A stretch of 64,000 nucleotides of DNA, taken from the NCBI RefSeq assembly GCF_005885675.1, contig NZ_VANR01000001.1, positions 434,001 through 498,000 of the forward strand. Direction: 5' to 3'. Made by a program: the position numbers and the translations under genes. Of this stretch, positions 35,247 through 44,547 are shown piece after piece; within the stretch, counting starts at the first letter, position 1, and every line of letters begins with the position of its first letter. The notes below the pieces were generated by a model, which saw nothing but the letters and a program-made list of their open reading frames with translations, searched no databases and was not told where the DNA came from. Source of the DNA: Polaribacter aestuariivivens. GTDB taxonomy: Bacteria > Bacteroidota > Bacteroidia > Flavobacteriales > Flavobacteriaceae.

Positions 35247-36176
35247 TTATAAAATCATTTGTTTGAAAGTTAAAACAGTTTCAAAGCCTTTATTTTTAAA
35301 ATAAGTTGGTGTTTGTTCATTTCCTGTAACCATTACAAAATCGCCACCCCAAGCACCTAAACTTTTTATTGCTCCAAAATAATCTGGAAATAACTTTTCT
35401 TTTACAGGTTGTAATTTGATGATTGAACTGATAATTTGTTCGTGTTCAACTATTAATTTATTAAATTCTGAAATTGATTTTGCTTCTAAAAATTCTTCTG
35501 AAATTTCAGAAATTCTTTTAATTTCTTTATCAAAATTATTGCCACTTTCTCTAAATTTTGCAATTCCTTCTTTGGAATCTTGTTTCTGATTTAAGTGTAC
35601 AAAAAACAAATTTTCTTTAAAGTTAGGGTTGAAATCAACTTGCTTTACAACAGGTTTTTTGTCTTTAATTAGATAAAAAATGGGCGTATTATTTTGCGCA
35701 CAAGCAATATCATAACCACTTCCTTTAAAAGAATTCCATAACAGTTGAAAAGCATCTACTTTTGCCCAATTTGCAATAGAGTTAATAAGTGTAGATGAAC
35801 TTCCTAAGCCCCAATCTCTTGGAAAAGTAAGTTCCGTTTTTACAAGAAAGCCATTTTCCGATTTTAAAAAAGAGGGATTCATTCTTTTGGCTTCCTTTAA
35901 AATATCTAACAATGTTTCTGCAATTACATCTGCACTTCCTTCTTTACTTGAATTAAATGTAGCTGATATTAAACGCAACTTTTTTAGATCTAAAATAGCT
36001 TCAAACCAACATTCACCTTCATTTGTAAAACTTCCCCAGATAATTTCTGGTTCTTTAATGTTTTCAACAATTACATTTTGCCCAAATTTAGTAGGTAAAG
36101 CTAAAGCTGTTGCACCATCTAAAACAAGGTATTCAGCTGTAAGTAAAAGTTTTCCGTTTGAATAATAATTTTTCAA
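35247..36176 (-). CDS. GYDIA-type GHMP kinase (mevalonate pathway)
   Basis: The 309-residue call uses a TTG start at 36176 (MKNYYSNGKLLLTAEYLVLDGA), because the longer frame to 36257 would translate a palindromic repeat. The protein has the GHMP kinase ATP loop PRDWGLGSSSTLIN, the family name motif GSGYDIACAQ, and FVMVTGNE near the C-terminus. It would phosphorylate mevalonate, phosphomevalonate or a related alcohol. Its position directly after HMG-CoA reductase supports a mevalonate-pathway step. The upstream repeat lies in the leader between the two genes and could form a hairpin that affects translation. Confidence 0.8.
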   Translation of the reverse strand: MKNYYSNGKLLLTAEYLVLDGATALALPTKFGQNVIVENIKEPEIIWGSFTNEGECWFEAILDLKKLRLISATFNSSKEGSADVIAETLLDILKEAKRMNPSFLKSENGFLVKTELTFPRDWGLGSSSTLINSIANWAKVDAFQLLWNSFKGSGYDIACAQNNTPIFYLIKDKKPVVKQVDFNPNFKENLFFVHLNQKQDSKEGIAKFRESGNNFDKEIKRISEISEEFLEAKSISEFNKLIVEHEQIISSIIKLQPVKEKLFPDYFGAIKSLGAWGGDFVMVTGNEQTPTYFKNKGFETVLTFKQMIL

Positions 36177-36189
36177 AATAGTTTTATTT

Positions 36190-36251
36190 GGTCGAGCGCA
36201 GTCGTAACCTAATTTAAATACGTACTTAAAACCTCTCGACTGCGCTCGAGG
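36190..36251. repeat. Palindromic repeat pair between HMG-CoA reductase and GHMP kinase genes
   Basis: GGTCGAGCGCAGTCG (36190-36204) and CCTCTCGACTGCGCTCGAGG (36232-36251) are inverted copies of the unit at 35172-35235, 27 bases apart, so together they can form a long hairpin. The four copies bracket the kinase gene. Confidence 0.7.
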
Positions 36252-36259
36252 GGACAACT

Positions 36260-37987
36260 TTAAATTAACTCAAATTGTTTAAAATGATATGTAAAATGCT
36301 TTACGTGAAATTTCTGCCAATATTCATAATCTAATTCACCAAAAAATGGATGATTTTCATGTTTTGCAGTTTTAAAATGTTCATGAAAATCTTCAATTTG
36401 CTTTAGTAAATCATTGATTGATTCTTCCAAAGTTGTAAACTTTGCAGGAATTGGTTCTTCTGATAACATGGGTGCTTTAAAACCAACTTGTAACTCACCA
36501 TCTGTATCTAAAAAGGCTTTTCTTCTTGCTGATTTTTCGTCTTCTACAAAAAAATCTGCATGTATTTTTCCGTTAGAAACCTTCATTAAAAAGGCCAAAT
36601 GTTCTACCATTTGCTGGCCATTCATTTTACCAAAAACTGGAATTGCATCTACTTTTAAATTTGATAGTGTATTTTTTAATTCTTTACAATTTAAAAAATC
36701 GACCCAATTTGTATTTTCTTTTCTCAGTTCTTCAAATTTGGAAACTACAGCAGCATGAGCAACTGTTTTTCCCTCAAAATAAGTTTCAATTTGTTCTTTT
36801 TCTGCAGTGGTTGCTCCTAATTGATTTAAGATATTCTGCAAGTGCATTTTCATATGTCCATGCTGAATTCCTTTTGTTGTAAGTGCTCTTAAAGCTGCAA
36901 AATTTTGAGCTAAACCTGCTGTTGCAATAATTTGCATTAATTCTTTAGCAGAAGGTTTTTGTAGCATTTCTAATGATAATTTTGCTAGTGGATGTAAAGC
37001 TGTTAAACCACCAACTGTTCCCAAAGCCAATGGTAAATCTATCCAAAATTTAAAAATTCCATTATCAATAGTACAATGTGATAAACTTGTGTAATTTCCT
37101 GAACGAGAGGCATAGGCATGCACACCTGCTTCTACTGCCCTAAAATCATTTGCAGTTGCCAATACAACAGCATCAACTCCATTCATGATTCCTTTATTAT
37201 GAGTGACTGCTCTGTAAGGTTCTATTTCTGCAATTTTTACAGCTTGATAAAATTTTTCGGCAAATTTCTGGGGATTTTCGCCACCTAAATCTTCAATTTT
37301 ACAACTCACTTCTGCTCTTACCAAACATTCTGGAACGTAATTAGATAAAATACTCATTACAATTTCAATTTCATTGTTTCTTAATTTAGCAGCAATAGCC
37401 TCTAAACAAGAATTTATAAAATTTGCACCCATTGAATCTTTCGTTTCAAAAGTGATATGCAATTGATAATAATTTGCAAGTTTATTTGTTTTATCAACTA
37501 ATTGTATATCTAAAATTCCACCACCTCGTTTTTCCATATTTTTAGTAATGGAAGCAGTTGCAGCATATAGTTCAGTTTTATTTTTATTAAAGTAGGTTTC
37601 TAAATTCTTTTTATCGCCAGAAAACATAAAATGAACTTGCCCAATTTTTGTGGTTCCTAAAACTGTAGCTTTAAAACCACCTCTAGTGCTCCAAAATTTT
37701 GCAACTAATGATGCTGCAGCAACTACAGAGCTTTCTTCAATTACCATTGGAATTGCATATTCCCTATCATTTATTACAAAATTTGGTGCAACACCCATTG
37801 GTAAATAAAAGTTAGAAATGGTGTTTTCTATAAAATCGTCATGAAGTTGTTGTAGCTTTTCGTTTTCGTTCCAATATTGCTTTATGATTGTGGTTGCGTT
37901 TGAATTATTGTTAAAATAATTTTTTGCTACCCAATTTATTTTTTCCTCTTTTGATAATTTGGAAAATCCAGATATTATTCTACTCAT
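36260..37987 (-). CDS. HMG-CoA reductase (class II-like) fused to a DinB/DUF1569-like domain
   Basis: Residues 1 to about 430 are a class II HMG-CoA reductase: PMGVAPNF, IEESSVVAAASLVAKFW (catalytic Glu near 84), THNKGIMNGVDAVVLAT (catalytic Lys near 264 and Asp nearby) and QHGHMKMH (catalytic His near 380). This enzyme makes mevalonate from HMG-CoA. Class II enzymes usually end around 430 residues; this one is 575. The extra part (about 450-575) starts KMNGQQMVEHLAFLM and ends HPFFGELDYEYWQKFHVKH, then HFKQFELI. This His pattern is that of the DinB-like four-helix DUF1569 family. The stop of the reductase part is missing and the frame continues without break. Confidence 0.85.
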   Translation of the reverse strand: MSRIISGFSKLSKEEKINWVAKNYFNNNSNATTIIKQYWNENEKLQQLHDDFIENTISNFYLPMGVAPNFVINDREYAIPMVIEESSVVAAASLVAKFWSTRGGFKATVLGTTKIGQVHFMFSGDKKNLETYFNKNKTELYAATASITKNMEKRGGGILDIQLVDKTNKLANYYQLHITFETKDSMGANFINSCLEAIAAKLRNNEIEIVMSILSNYVPECLVRAEVSCKIEDLGGENPQKFAEKFYQAVKIAEIEPYRAVTHNKGIMNGVDAVVLATANDFRAVEAGVHAYASRSGNYTSLSHCTIDNGIFKFWIDLPLALGTVGGLTALHPLAKLSLEMLQKPSAKELMQIIATAGLAQNFAALRALTTKGIQHGHMKMHLQNILNQLGATTAEKEQIETYFEGKTVAHAAVVSKFEELRKENTNWVDFLNCKELKNTLSNLKVDAIPVFGKMNGQQMVEHLAFLMKVSNGKIHADFFVEDEKSARRKAFLDTDGELQVGFKAPMLSEEPIPAKFTTLEESINDLLKQIEDFHEHFKTAKHENHPFFGELDYEYWQKFHVKHFTYHFKQFELI

Positions 37988-38012
37988 TTATTTTTCTGTA
38001 AACTATTGCCAA

Positions 38013-38039
38013 CAAATATAATTCAATCCGTTAAAACAA
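38013..38039 (-). promoter_or_regulatory. Promoter for the mevalonate genes
   Basis: Reverse strand TTG (38039-38037), 16 bases, TATATTTG (38020-38013), 25 bases before the HMG-CoA reductase ATG. A second TTG seven bases further upstream gives a 23-base spacer. Confidence 0.5.
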
Positions 38040-38129
38040 TACGCAACATTCAACATTTCTCTTTTTTTAAAACATTTTTTGCGGATTTTTCCGTAAACTT
38101 GACAAACTTTTACTAAATCGATTTTTGTA

Positions 38130-40322
38130 ATGAAAAAACTGTTCATTTTTGCAACATTTATTTTATTAATTAGTTGCCAAGAAAACACAAATAATACATC
38201 AAAAAACACCTCTGGAACTAAAGAAATTACTTTAGAAGAAATTTGGGATGGTACATTTTCTCCTGAAAGAATGAATGCTTTAAATTCCATGAACGGTAAC
38301 TTTTATTCTTTATTAAATAAAGATGAATCTGGAAACACAACTGTAGATAAATATAGCTACAAAACCTTAGAAAAGGTTGAAACCATTGTAAATAGTAAAA
38401 ATTTAGATGGTTTAGATGCTTTTTCTTCATATACTTTTAATGATGAAGAGTCTTCTTTAATTTTAGGAACAAATTTTCAAAAAATATACAGACGCTCTTT
38501 TACAGGTACTTTTTATTATTACAATATTGGTTCTAAAAAACTAATTTTAATTGGTGAAGATATTCAAGAGCCTACCTTTTCTCCTGACAGTAAAAAAATT
38601 GCATACGCAAAAAACAATAATATTTATATTTTAGATTTATCAAAAGGAAACAAACTAACTCAAGTTACAAAAGATGGTGAATTTAATAAGGTTATTAATG
38701 GAATTACAGACTGGGTTTATGAAGAAGAATTTGCTTTTGTTAGAGCTTTTGAATGGGGGAAACAAAGTAATTATTTAGCTTTTTTACGTTTCGACGAAAG
38801 TAAAGTTCCAACATTTTCTATGGATATAGTTGGCTCAGAAAATTACCCAACTCAACAAGTATTTAAATACCCTAAAGCTGGTGAAAAAAATGCAGATGTA
38901 ACTTTACACATGTATTCACTTGCTAATAAAACCACCAAAAAAATAGCTTTGGGCGATTATGAATACATTCCAAGAATTAAATGGTCTAATGATGCTAATA
39001 TTTTGGTGGCAACCACTTTAAATCGTCATCAAAATAATTTAAACTTACACAAAGTAAACGCCTTAAGAAGTAGCTCAACATTACTACTAAATGAAACCGA
39101 TAAAGCATATATAGAAATTACTGACAACCTTACTTTTTTAGATGATAATAGTTTTATTTGGACAAGTGAAAAAGACGGATTTAACCATATTTATCACTAC
39201 GATTTTTCTGGAAAACTAATTAACCAAATTACCAAAGGAAAATGGGAAGTAACCGATTATTACGGTTACAACAGTAATAAAAAAAGTATTTACTATCAAT
39301 CTGTAGAGAATGGTTCAATAAACAGAGGTATTTATTCTATTGATTTAGACGGAAACAATAAAAAATTATTAAGCAATAAAGAAGGTACAAATACAGCTTC
39401 TTTTAGTGATAACTTAAACTACTTTATAAATACATATTCGTCTGCAAAAACTCCTCCAAAATATTCTTTATATACTGCAGAAGGCGAAATGTTACAAGTA
39501 ATAAAAGATAACGATAAGTTAAAAAATGATTTATCTGATTACAAAATGAGCCCTAAAGAATTTTCTACGATAGAAATTAATGGAAACGAGTTAAATATGT
39601 GGATGATTAAACCTGTAGATTTTGACGAAAACAAAAGGTATCCATTATTAATGTTTCAATATTCTGGTCCAGGTTCACAACAAGTCGCAAATAAATGGAA
39701 TGCAAGTAATGATTATTGGCACAATATGTTAGCTCAAAAAGGTTTGATTGTAGTTTGTGTAGATGGACGTGGAACTGGTTTTAAAGGTGCTGATTTTAAA
39801 AAATCAACATATTTAAACTTAGTAAAATACGAAACTGAAGATCAAATTGCAGCAGCTAAAAAATTAGCTGAACGTTCTTATATTGATGAAGATAATGTTG
39901 GAATTTGGGGCTGGAGTTTTGGTGGTCATATGAGTACAAATTCATTATTAAAAGGAAACGATATTTTCACGACAGCAATTGCAGTAGCACCAGTAACCTC
40001 TTGGCGATTTTATGATACAGTTTATACTGAGCGTTTTATGAGAACTCCACAAGAAAACCCAACTGGTTACGATGAAAATTCTCCAATTAATTACGCAGAT
40101 AAATTACAAGGAAACTATTTATTAGTTCATGGAACTGGAGATGATAATGTACATGTACAAAATAGTTTTAGAATGACAAACGCACTTATTGAAGCCAATA
40201 AACAATTCGACCAATTTATTGTTCCAGATAGAACTCATGGTATTTATAAAGGGAAAAATATGCGCTTGAATTTGTATACAAAAATGACAAACTTTTTAGA
40301 AGAGCATTTAATAAATCAATAA
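38130..40322 (+). CDS. S9 dipeptidyl peptidase IV-like lipoprotein
   Basis: The 730-residue protein has a lipoprotein signal with Cys at residue 16 (LISC). The first about 460 residues form a beta-propeller that includes WVYEEEFAFVRAFEW, the double-Glu motif that holds the substrate N-terminus in DPP IV. The alpha/beta-hydrolase domain has the nucleophile in GWSFGG (near 596), the Asp in HGTGDDNVHVQN and the His in DRTHGIY (near 702). It would release X-Pro or X-Ala dipeptides outside the cytoplasm. The peptide transporter gene follows after 21 bases, so release and uptake appear coupled. Confidence 0.93.
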   Translation: MKKLFIFATFILLISCQENTNNTSKNTSGTKEITLEEIWDGTFSPERMNALNSMNGNFYSLLNKDESGNTTVDKYSYKTLEKVETIVNSKNLDGLDAFSSYTFNDEESSLILGTNFQKIYRRSFTGTFYYYNIGSKKLILIGEDIQEPTFSPDSKKIAYAKNNNIYILDLSKGNKLTQVTKDGEFNKVINGITDWVYEEEFAFVRAFEWGKQSNYLAFLRFDESKVPTFSMDIVGSENYPTQQVFKYPKAGEKNADVTLHMYSLANKTTKKIALGDYEYIPRIKWSNDANILVATTLNRHQNNLNLHKVNALRSSSTLLLNETDKAYIEITDNLTFLDDNSFIWTSEKDGFNHIYHYDFSGKLINQITKGKWEVTDYYGYNSNKKSIYYQSVENGSINRGIYSIDLDGNNKKLLSNKEGTNTASFSDNLNYFINTYSSAKTPPKYSLYTAEGEMLQVIKDNDKLKNDLSDYKMSPKEFSTIEINGNELNMWMIKPVDFDENKRYPLLMFQYSGPGSQQVANKWNASNDYWHNMLAQKGLIVVCVDGRGTGFKGADFKKSTYLNLVKYETEDQIAAAKKLAERSYIDEDNVGIWGWSFGGHMSTNSLLKGNDIFTTAIAVAPVTSWRFYDTVYTERFMRTPQENPTGYDENSPINYADKLQGNYLLVHGTGDDNVHVQNSFRMTNALIEANKQFDQFIVPDRTHGIYKGKNMRLNLYTKMTNFLEEHLINQ

Positions 40323-40343
40323 AAAAATAAATAAACAATAATT

Positions 40344-41852
40344 ATGTTAGACAAAGGAGTTAGTACAACTACAGAAGATCCACAAATGTTTGGACACCCA
40401 AAAGGGTTATTTTACTTATTTTTTGCAGAATTATGGGAGCGTTTTAGTTTCTATGGAATGAGAGCGTTGTTAACGCTTTATATGGTTCAAGAAATATTTA
40501 AAGCAATTGCAGAACGAGATACAGCAACCGCTGTTGTTTATGCTTCTTATGGTTCTTTGGTTTATGCTTCCACTGTTATTGGTGGACAAATTTCTGATAA
40601 AATTTTAGGAATGAGATCTTCCATTTTTTTGGGTGGAATTTTAATGGCAATTGGACATTTTGTATTAGCAATAGAACATGATATTGCATTTTTTACAGCA
40701 CTTGCATTAATTGTTGTAGGTAACGGTTTTTTTAAACCAAATATATCAACTTTTGTAGGTGCCTTATACAAAGAAGGCGATGTTAGAAAAGACTCTGGTT
40801 TTACCATTTTTTATATGGGTATTAATATTGGTGGTTTTGTAGCACCTCTTTTATGTGGTTGGTTAGCTGCTGAGTATGGTTGGCATTATGGTTTTGGTTT
40901 GGCTGGAATAGGCATGATGGCTGGATTAATTTTCTTTTGGAGTGGTATTAAAAAGAATGTTTTTGGTGATAAGGGTATGCCTCCAAGTCAAGAAATTTAT
41001 GAGAAGAAAATTATAGGAATTCCTCAAAAAACATTCGTACCAATTATAGCTGTATTATTTGTACCTGTAATTGCTTATTTACTTTCTTCTTGGCAACAAA
41101 ATTATGTAGGTGGAATTTTTAAATTCATTGGTTTTGCTGTTTTAGCCTATCTAGGTTACATTATGTATAGCTTAGATTCTGTTGCTCGTAAGAAATTGTT
41201 TATGGCAGTTTTAATTACTTTTTTTATGACATTATTCTGGGGTTTTCATGAATTATCTGGAAGTGTAATTACATTATTTGCTTCAAGAAACGTAGCATTA
41301 GATGGTATTATGTCTGCAAGTCAAACAAATGCTTTAAACTCGATGTTTATTATAATTTTAGCAATTCCAATTTCTCTTTTGTGGGGTTATTTGGCTAAGA
41401 ATAAACTAAACCCAAGAACTCCATATAAATTTGGCTTAGGACTTCTTTTAGCAGGTGCAAGTTTTTACATACTTTCTATAAGTGGTACTAGTGCAGATGA
41501 AAACGGAATGGTTCCTTTTACATACTTATTAGTAATGTATTTTATTATTTCTGTGGGAGAATTATTCATGTCTCCTGTAGGGTTATCAAAAATTACAGAT
41601 TTATCACCAAAAAATATTGTTGCTTTTATGATGGGAGTTTGGTTTTTATCATCTGCCTTCGCTTTTCAAATTGTTGGTTTTATAGGAGAACAACTAGCTA
41701 TAGAAAGCACTGACAAAAATGTTGGTGGTTTAGACACTTTGAATGTTTATACAGATGGTTTCCACTTAATTGCTTTGTATGCTTTAGGCGCTGGAGCAAT
41801 TGTACTATTATTTTCTCCACTGATGAAAAAATTAATGGGCAACGTTCATTAA
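40344..41852 (+). CDS. POT/PTR2-family proton-coupled peptide transporter
   Basis: The 502-residue membrane protein with about 12-14 helices has the POT family N-terminal ELWERFSFYGMRALL (ExxERFxYYG proton-coupling motif) and FTIFYMGINIGGFVAPL (the PTR2 signature). It imports di- and tripeptides with protons. The DPP IV-like lipoprotein gene lies just upstream. A strong terminator follows. A conserved region FMSPVGLSKITDLSPK near the C-terminus also fits the family. Confidence 0.95.
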   Translation: MLDKGVSTTTEDPQMFGHPKGLFYLFFAELWERFSFYGMRALLTLYMVQEIFKAIAERDTATAVVYASYGSLVYASTVIGGQISDKILGMRSSIFLGGILMAIGHFVLAIEHDIAFFTALALIVVGNGFFKPNISTFVGALYKEGDVRKDSGFTIFYMGINIGGFVAPLLCGWLAAEYGWHYGFGLAGIGMMAGLIFFWSGIKKNVFGDKGMPPSQEIYEKKIIGIPQKTFVPIIAVLFVPVIAYLLSSWQQNYVGGIFKFIGFAVLAYLGYIMYSLDSVARKKLFMAVLITFFMTLFWGFHELSGSVITLFASRNVALDGIMSASQTNALNSMFIIILAIPISLLWGYLAKNKLNPRTPYKFGLGLLLAGASFYILSISGTSADENGMVPFTYLLVMYFIISVGELFMSPVGLSKITDLSPKNIVAFMMGVWFLSSAFAFQIVGFIGEQLAIESTDKNVGGLDTLNVYTDGFHLIALYALGAGAIVLLFSPLMKKLMGNVH

Positions 41853-41860
41853 AAACAATT

Positions 41861-41895
41861 AAAAAACCTCATAAATTAATTTTATGAGGTTTTTT
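41861..41895 (+). terminator. Rho-independent terminator after the peptide transporter gene
   Basis: Stem AACCTCATAAA and TTTATGAGGTT with a 5-base AT loop, flanked by an A run and followed by a T run. Nine bases after the stop. Confidence 0.9.
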
Positions 41896-41948
41896 ATGCT
41901 CAAAAAGTTTATTTACAAATTTGGTATTATAATTGTATACACATCAAT

Positions 41949-42467
41949 ATGAAAAAAATTATATTCTTTTTAATAATTGTTTTTGTTGCAGCAAATATAA
42001 AAGCTCAAGATAAAGTAAAATGGTTGTCTTTTGAAGAAGCTATTGCACTAAATAAAGAAACACCAAAACCTATTTTAATAAAAGTGTTTGCAACTTGGTG
42101 TGGCTATTGTAAAAAAATGGATTTAGAAACATATTCGAATCAAACCATTGCCAAAATTATAAATGAAAATTTTTATGCTATAGCACTAAATGGTGAAGAA
42201 AAAAAAGACATCGTTTATAAAAATCATACTTTTAAATATCAAAAAAGTGGAAGAACTGCTTATCACGAATTAGCTGTTACTCTAATGAACGGAAAATTGT
42301 CTTATCCAACAACTATTTTTTTAAATAACGCAGAAGTAGTGATTGAGCGAATTCCTGGATACTTAGACAAAGAATCCTTTGAAAAAATACTTTCTTATTT
42401 ATCTACAGAAAGTTATAAAACAATCAAATGGGAAGATTTTGAGAAAGACTTTAAAAGTAATTTATAA
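41949..42467 (+). CDS. Periplasmic thioredoxin-like protein
   Basis: The 172-residue protein has a signal peptide ending near NIKAQ. The active site is FATWCGYCKKMDLETYSN with the CxxC at about 51-54, and SYPTTIFLN holds the cis-Pro. The lengthened helix after CxxC and NENFYAIALNGEE match the thioredoxin_7/DUF255-like exported group (for example thiol reductases in DsbD-linked systems). It probably reduces or exchanges disulphides in the periplasm; the partner is unknown. Convergent with ComEC, 2 bases apart. Confidence 0.85.
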   Translation: MKKIIFFLIIVFVAANIKAQDKVKWLSFEEAIALNKETPKPILIKVFATWCGYCKKMDLETYSNQTIAKIINENFYAIALNGEEKKDIVYKNHTFKYQKSGRTAYHELAVTLMNGKLSYPTTIFLNNAEVVIERIPGYLDKESFEKILSYLSTESYKTIKWEDFEKDFKSNL

Positions 42468-42469
42468 GT

Positions 42470-44485
42470 CTATTTAGTTAAAATAAAAGCACCATTTTTT
42501 CCTGTGTAATGAAAAGGAATATTCTTTTTCTCACAAATTATCTCCCATCTATTTATATAACTTTTATAATTGGAACCATCTGCAATTATTTGCTTGGGTT
42601 TTATTGTTTTTATTAATCTTTCTACATTTATTTTCGGAGTATATTGTAAAACAACAATAGGCTTTTCCAAATTTATTAATTTGTAAATACCCAAACTGTC
42701 AATAATTAAAATATTGTGCTTGTTGAATTTTATAAAGTTATTGAAATTTGTTGTTTTTATCTTTGAAATTGCCTCTGAAACTCGATAAGATTTTATATTA
42801 TTATCATTTTTAAATTTTAAAGAATCTAAATCATGTTGAAGTAATAGTTCTTTTCCTGATCTTTTTCCAATGATTGAGAACCTACTTTTATGAAAAACAA
42901 TAAATGCTTCTGAAGACAATTTTTGTTTCTTTTCAAAAAAGGTAACAGCCTGAATTAATAAAATAGCAGACAAAACATATAACAACTTTTTTTGTGATTT
43001 TTGAAGTAAAAAATCAACACCAAAGAAGATAAAAACATACCAAACCAGCATTGTTAAAAATGAAATTGAAATTTCTTTAAATAGAAAAGCTTCTTGATGA
43101 GAAATCCAACTTACAAAACTGTTCATCCAAGAAATCACTTCTCCATATATATCAGCAAAAAATTGTGGTAAAATATTTAAAATTGCCAATGTAATTAACA
43201 AAATTCCTCCAATTAAAATGTACATTAAAAAAGGAATAATTACTAAGTTAGAAGCTAAAAACAAGCTAGGAATTTGCTCAAAATAATAAATACTTAAAGG
43301 TAAAATACCAACTTGCGCTGCAATAGACACTGTAAATAATTGCCATAACTTATTTATAATTATAATTTTAGGATTCCACAAATTGTATAACTTTGGTTGC
43401 ACCCAAATAATACCAAAAACTGCTAAGTAACTTAACTGAAAACCAACGTCAAATAAAAACATTGGCTTTACAATAAGTAACAAAAAAAGAGATGAGACTA
43501 ATGAGAAAAAAACAATATTTTTTTTCTTAAAAGTTAAACCAACTGCTAAAAAAGTAAACATCGTAACTGCTCTAACCACTGATGCTGAAAGTCCCGCTAT
43601 AAAAGCAAACATCCATAACAGTAATACAATTAGAGTAATTTTTAAATATTTACCATTTTTTAGCTTTTCTAAAGGTTGAAAAATTATTGTTAATATTAGC
43701 AAAATAACCCCCACATGTAAACCAGAAACTGCCAATATGTGAATGGCTCCTGCTCTGGAATAATCTGCAATCAATTCTTTTGAAATGTCTTGTCTTTGTC
43801 CTAAAAGCAATGCATTTATTACTGCTAACTCGTCTTTTTCAAATTGATATTTTCTTAAAGAAGCTTGAACAAAATCTCTAAATTTTGCTGACAACCCTAT
43901 GAGTGAAAAGTGTTGTCTTTTTGACTTAAAATACTGGTAATTATCAATAAATATTTGTTGATGAACACCTTGTTTTGCTAGGTATGATTTATAATTAAAT
44001 TGATGGGGATTTAATGGTGGTATTAATTCTTTAAACTCTGCTTTTACGTGTAAAATTTCATCTACTTTTAATGAGTTAAAAAGGCTATCTTTTTGAATAT
44101 TTAGTAATACTTTACCTCTTGTTTTCGTTTGGTTTACTTGTATTAATTCCACCTCATACTTATCATAATAAAACCCTGGTTTTAAAACTTTTTTTACAAC
44201 AATAACAACTTTTGAACTTTCTTGTAAATACTTTTTATAATAATTATCATAATTAACATCGTTTGCAATAAAAACCGAGAAAACACCAATAAAAAAGAAA
44301 GTTATTGCAGTTATAATTGTGGTAAAAATCTTGCTTTTAAATAGAAAACATAAAAGCAAAAAGAGAATAGGATAAAAGATTTTTTTAAAACCAAATTGCC
44401 AAAATTGAGTATAATATTGCAAACAGATTCCAAAAACCAAAAACATTGTAAAATGCATTGGCAAATAATTCTTTAACTTTTTCAT
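42470..44485 (-). CDS. comEC: ComEC/Rec2-family DNA-uptake membrane protein, short form
   Basis: The 671-residue polytopic protein has the ComEC N-terminal OB-like domain (about 90-190, VVIVVKKVLKPGFYYDKYEVEL) and the competence domain with HILAVSGLHVGVI near residue 250. Many helices follow, including GLSASVVRAVTMF. ComEC forms the inner-membrane channel for single-stranded DNA in transformation. The C-terminal 170 residues correspond in place to the metallo-beta-lactamase domain but I see no HxHxDH motif, so any nuclease function of that part appears lost or replaced. It is the last gene of the SurE-LpxB-C40 run. Confidence 0.88.
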   Translation of the reverse strand: MKKLKNYLPMHFTMFLVFGICLQYYTQFWQFGFKKIFYPILFLLLCFLFKSKIFTTIITAITFFFIGVFSVFIANDVNYDNYYKKYLQESSKVVIVVKKVLKPGFYYDKYEVELIQVNQTKTRGKVLLNIQKDSLFNSLKVDEILHVKAEFKELIPPLNPHQFNYKSYLAKQGVHQQIFIDNYQYFKSKRQHFSLIGLSAKFRDFVQASLRKYQFEKDELAVINALLLGQRQDISKELIADYSRAGAIHILAVSGLHVGVILLILTIIFQPLEKLKNGKYLKITLIVLLLWMFAFIAGLSASVVRAVTMFTFLAVGLTFKKKNIVFFSLVSSLFLLLIVKPMFLFDVGFQLSYLAVFGIIWVQPKLYNLWNPKIIIINKLWQLFTVSIAAQVGILPLSIYYFEQIPSLFLASNLVIIPFLMYILIGGILLITLAILNILPQFFADIYGEVISWMNSFVSWISHQEAFLFKEISISFLTMLVWYVFIFFGVDFLLQKSQKKLLYVLSAILLIQAVTFFEKKQKLSSEAFIVFHKSRFSIIGKRSGKELLLQHDLDSLKFKNDNNIKSYRVSEAISKIKTTNFNNFIKFNKHNILIIDSLGIYKLINLEKPIVVLQYTPKINVERLIKTIKPKQIIADGSNYKSYINRWEIICEKKNIPFHYTGKNGAFILTK

Positions 44486-44547
44486 AGCAAGCTAAAGATA
44501 ATAATTTTAAACCAAACCACTAAACATCAAAAGGTTGCAATATATAT

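Noticed and set aside
36177..36257. Upstream extension of the GHMP kinase (MSPRAQSRG...)
   Set aside because: It translates both units of the repeat; family members begin at the KNYYSNGKLLL-like segment.
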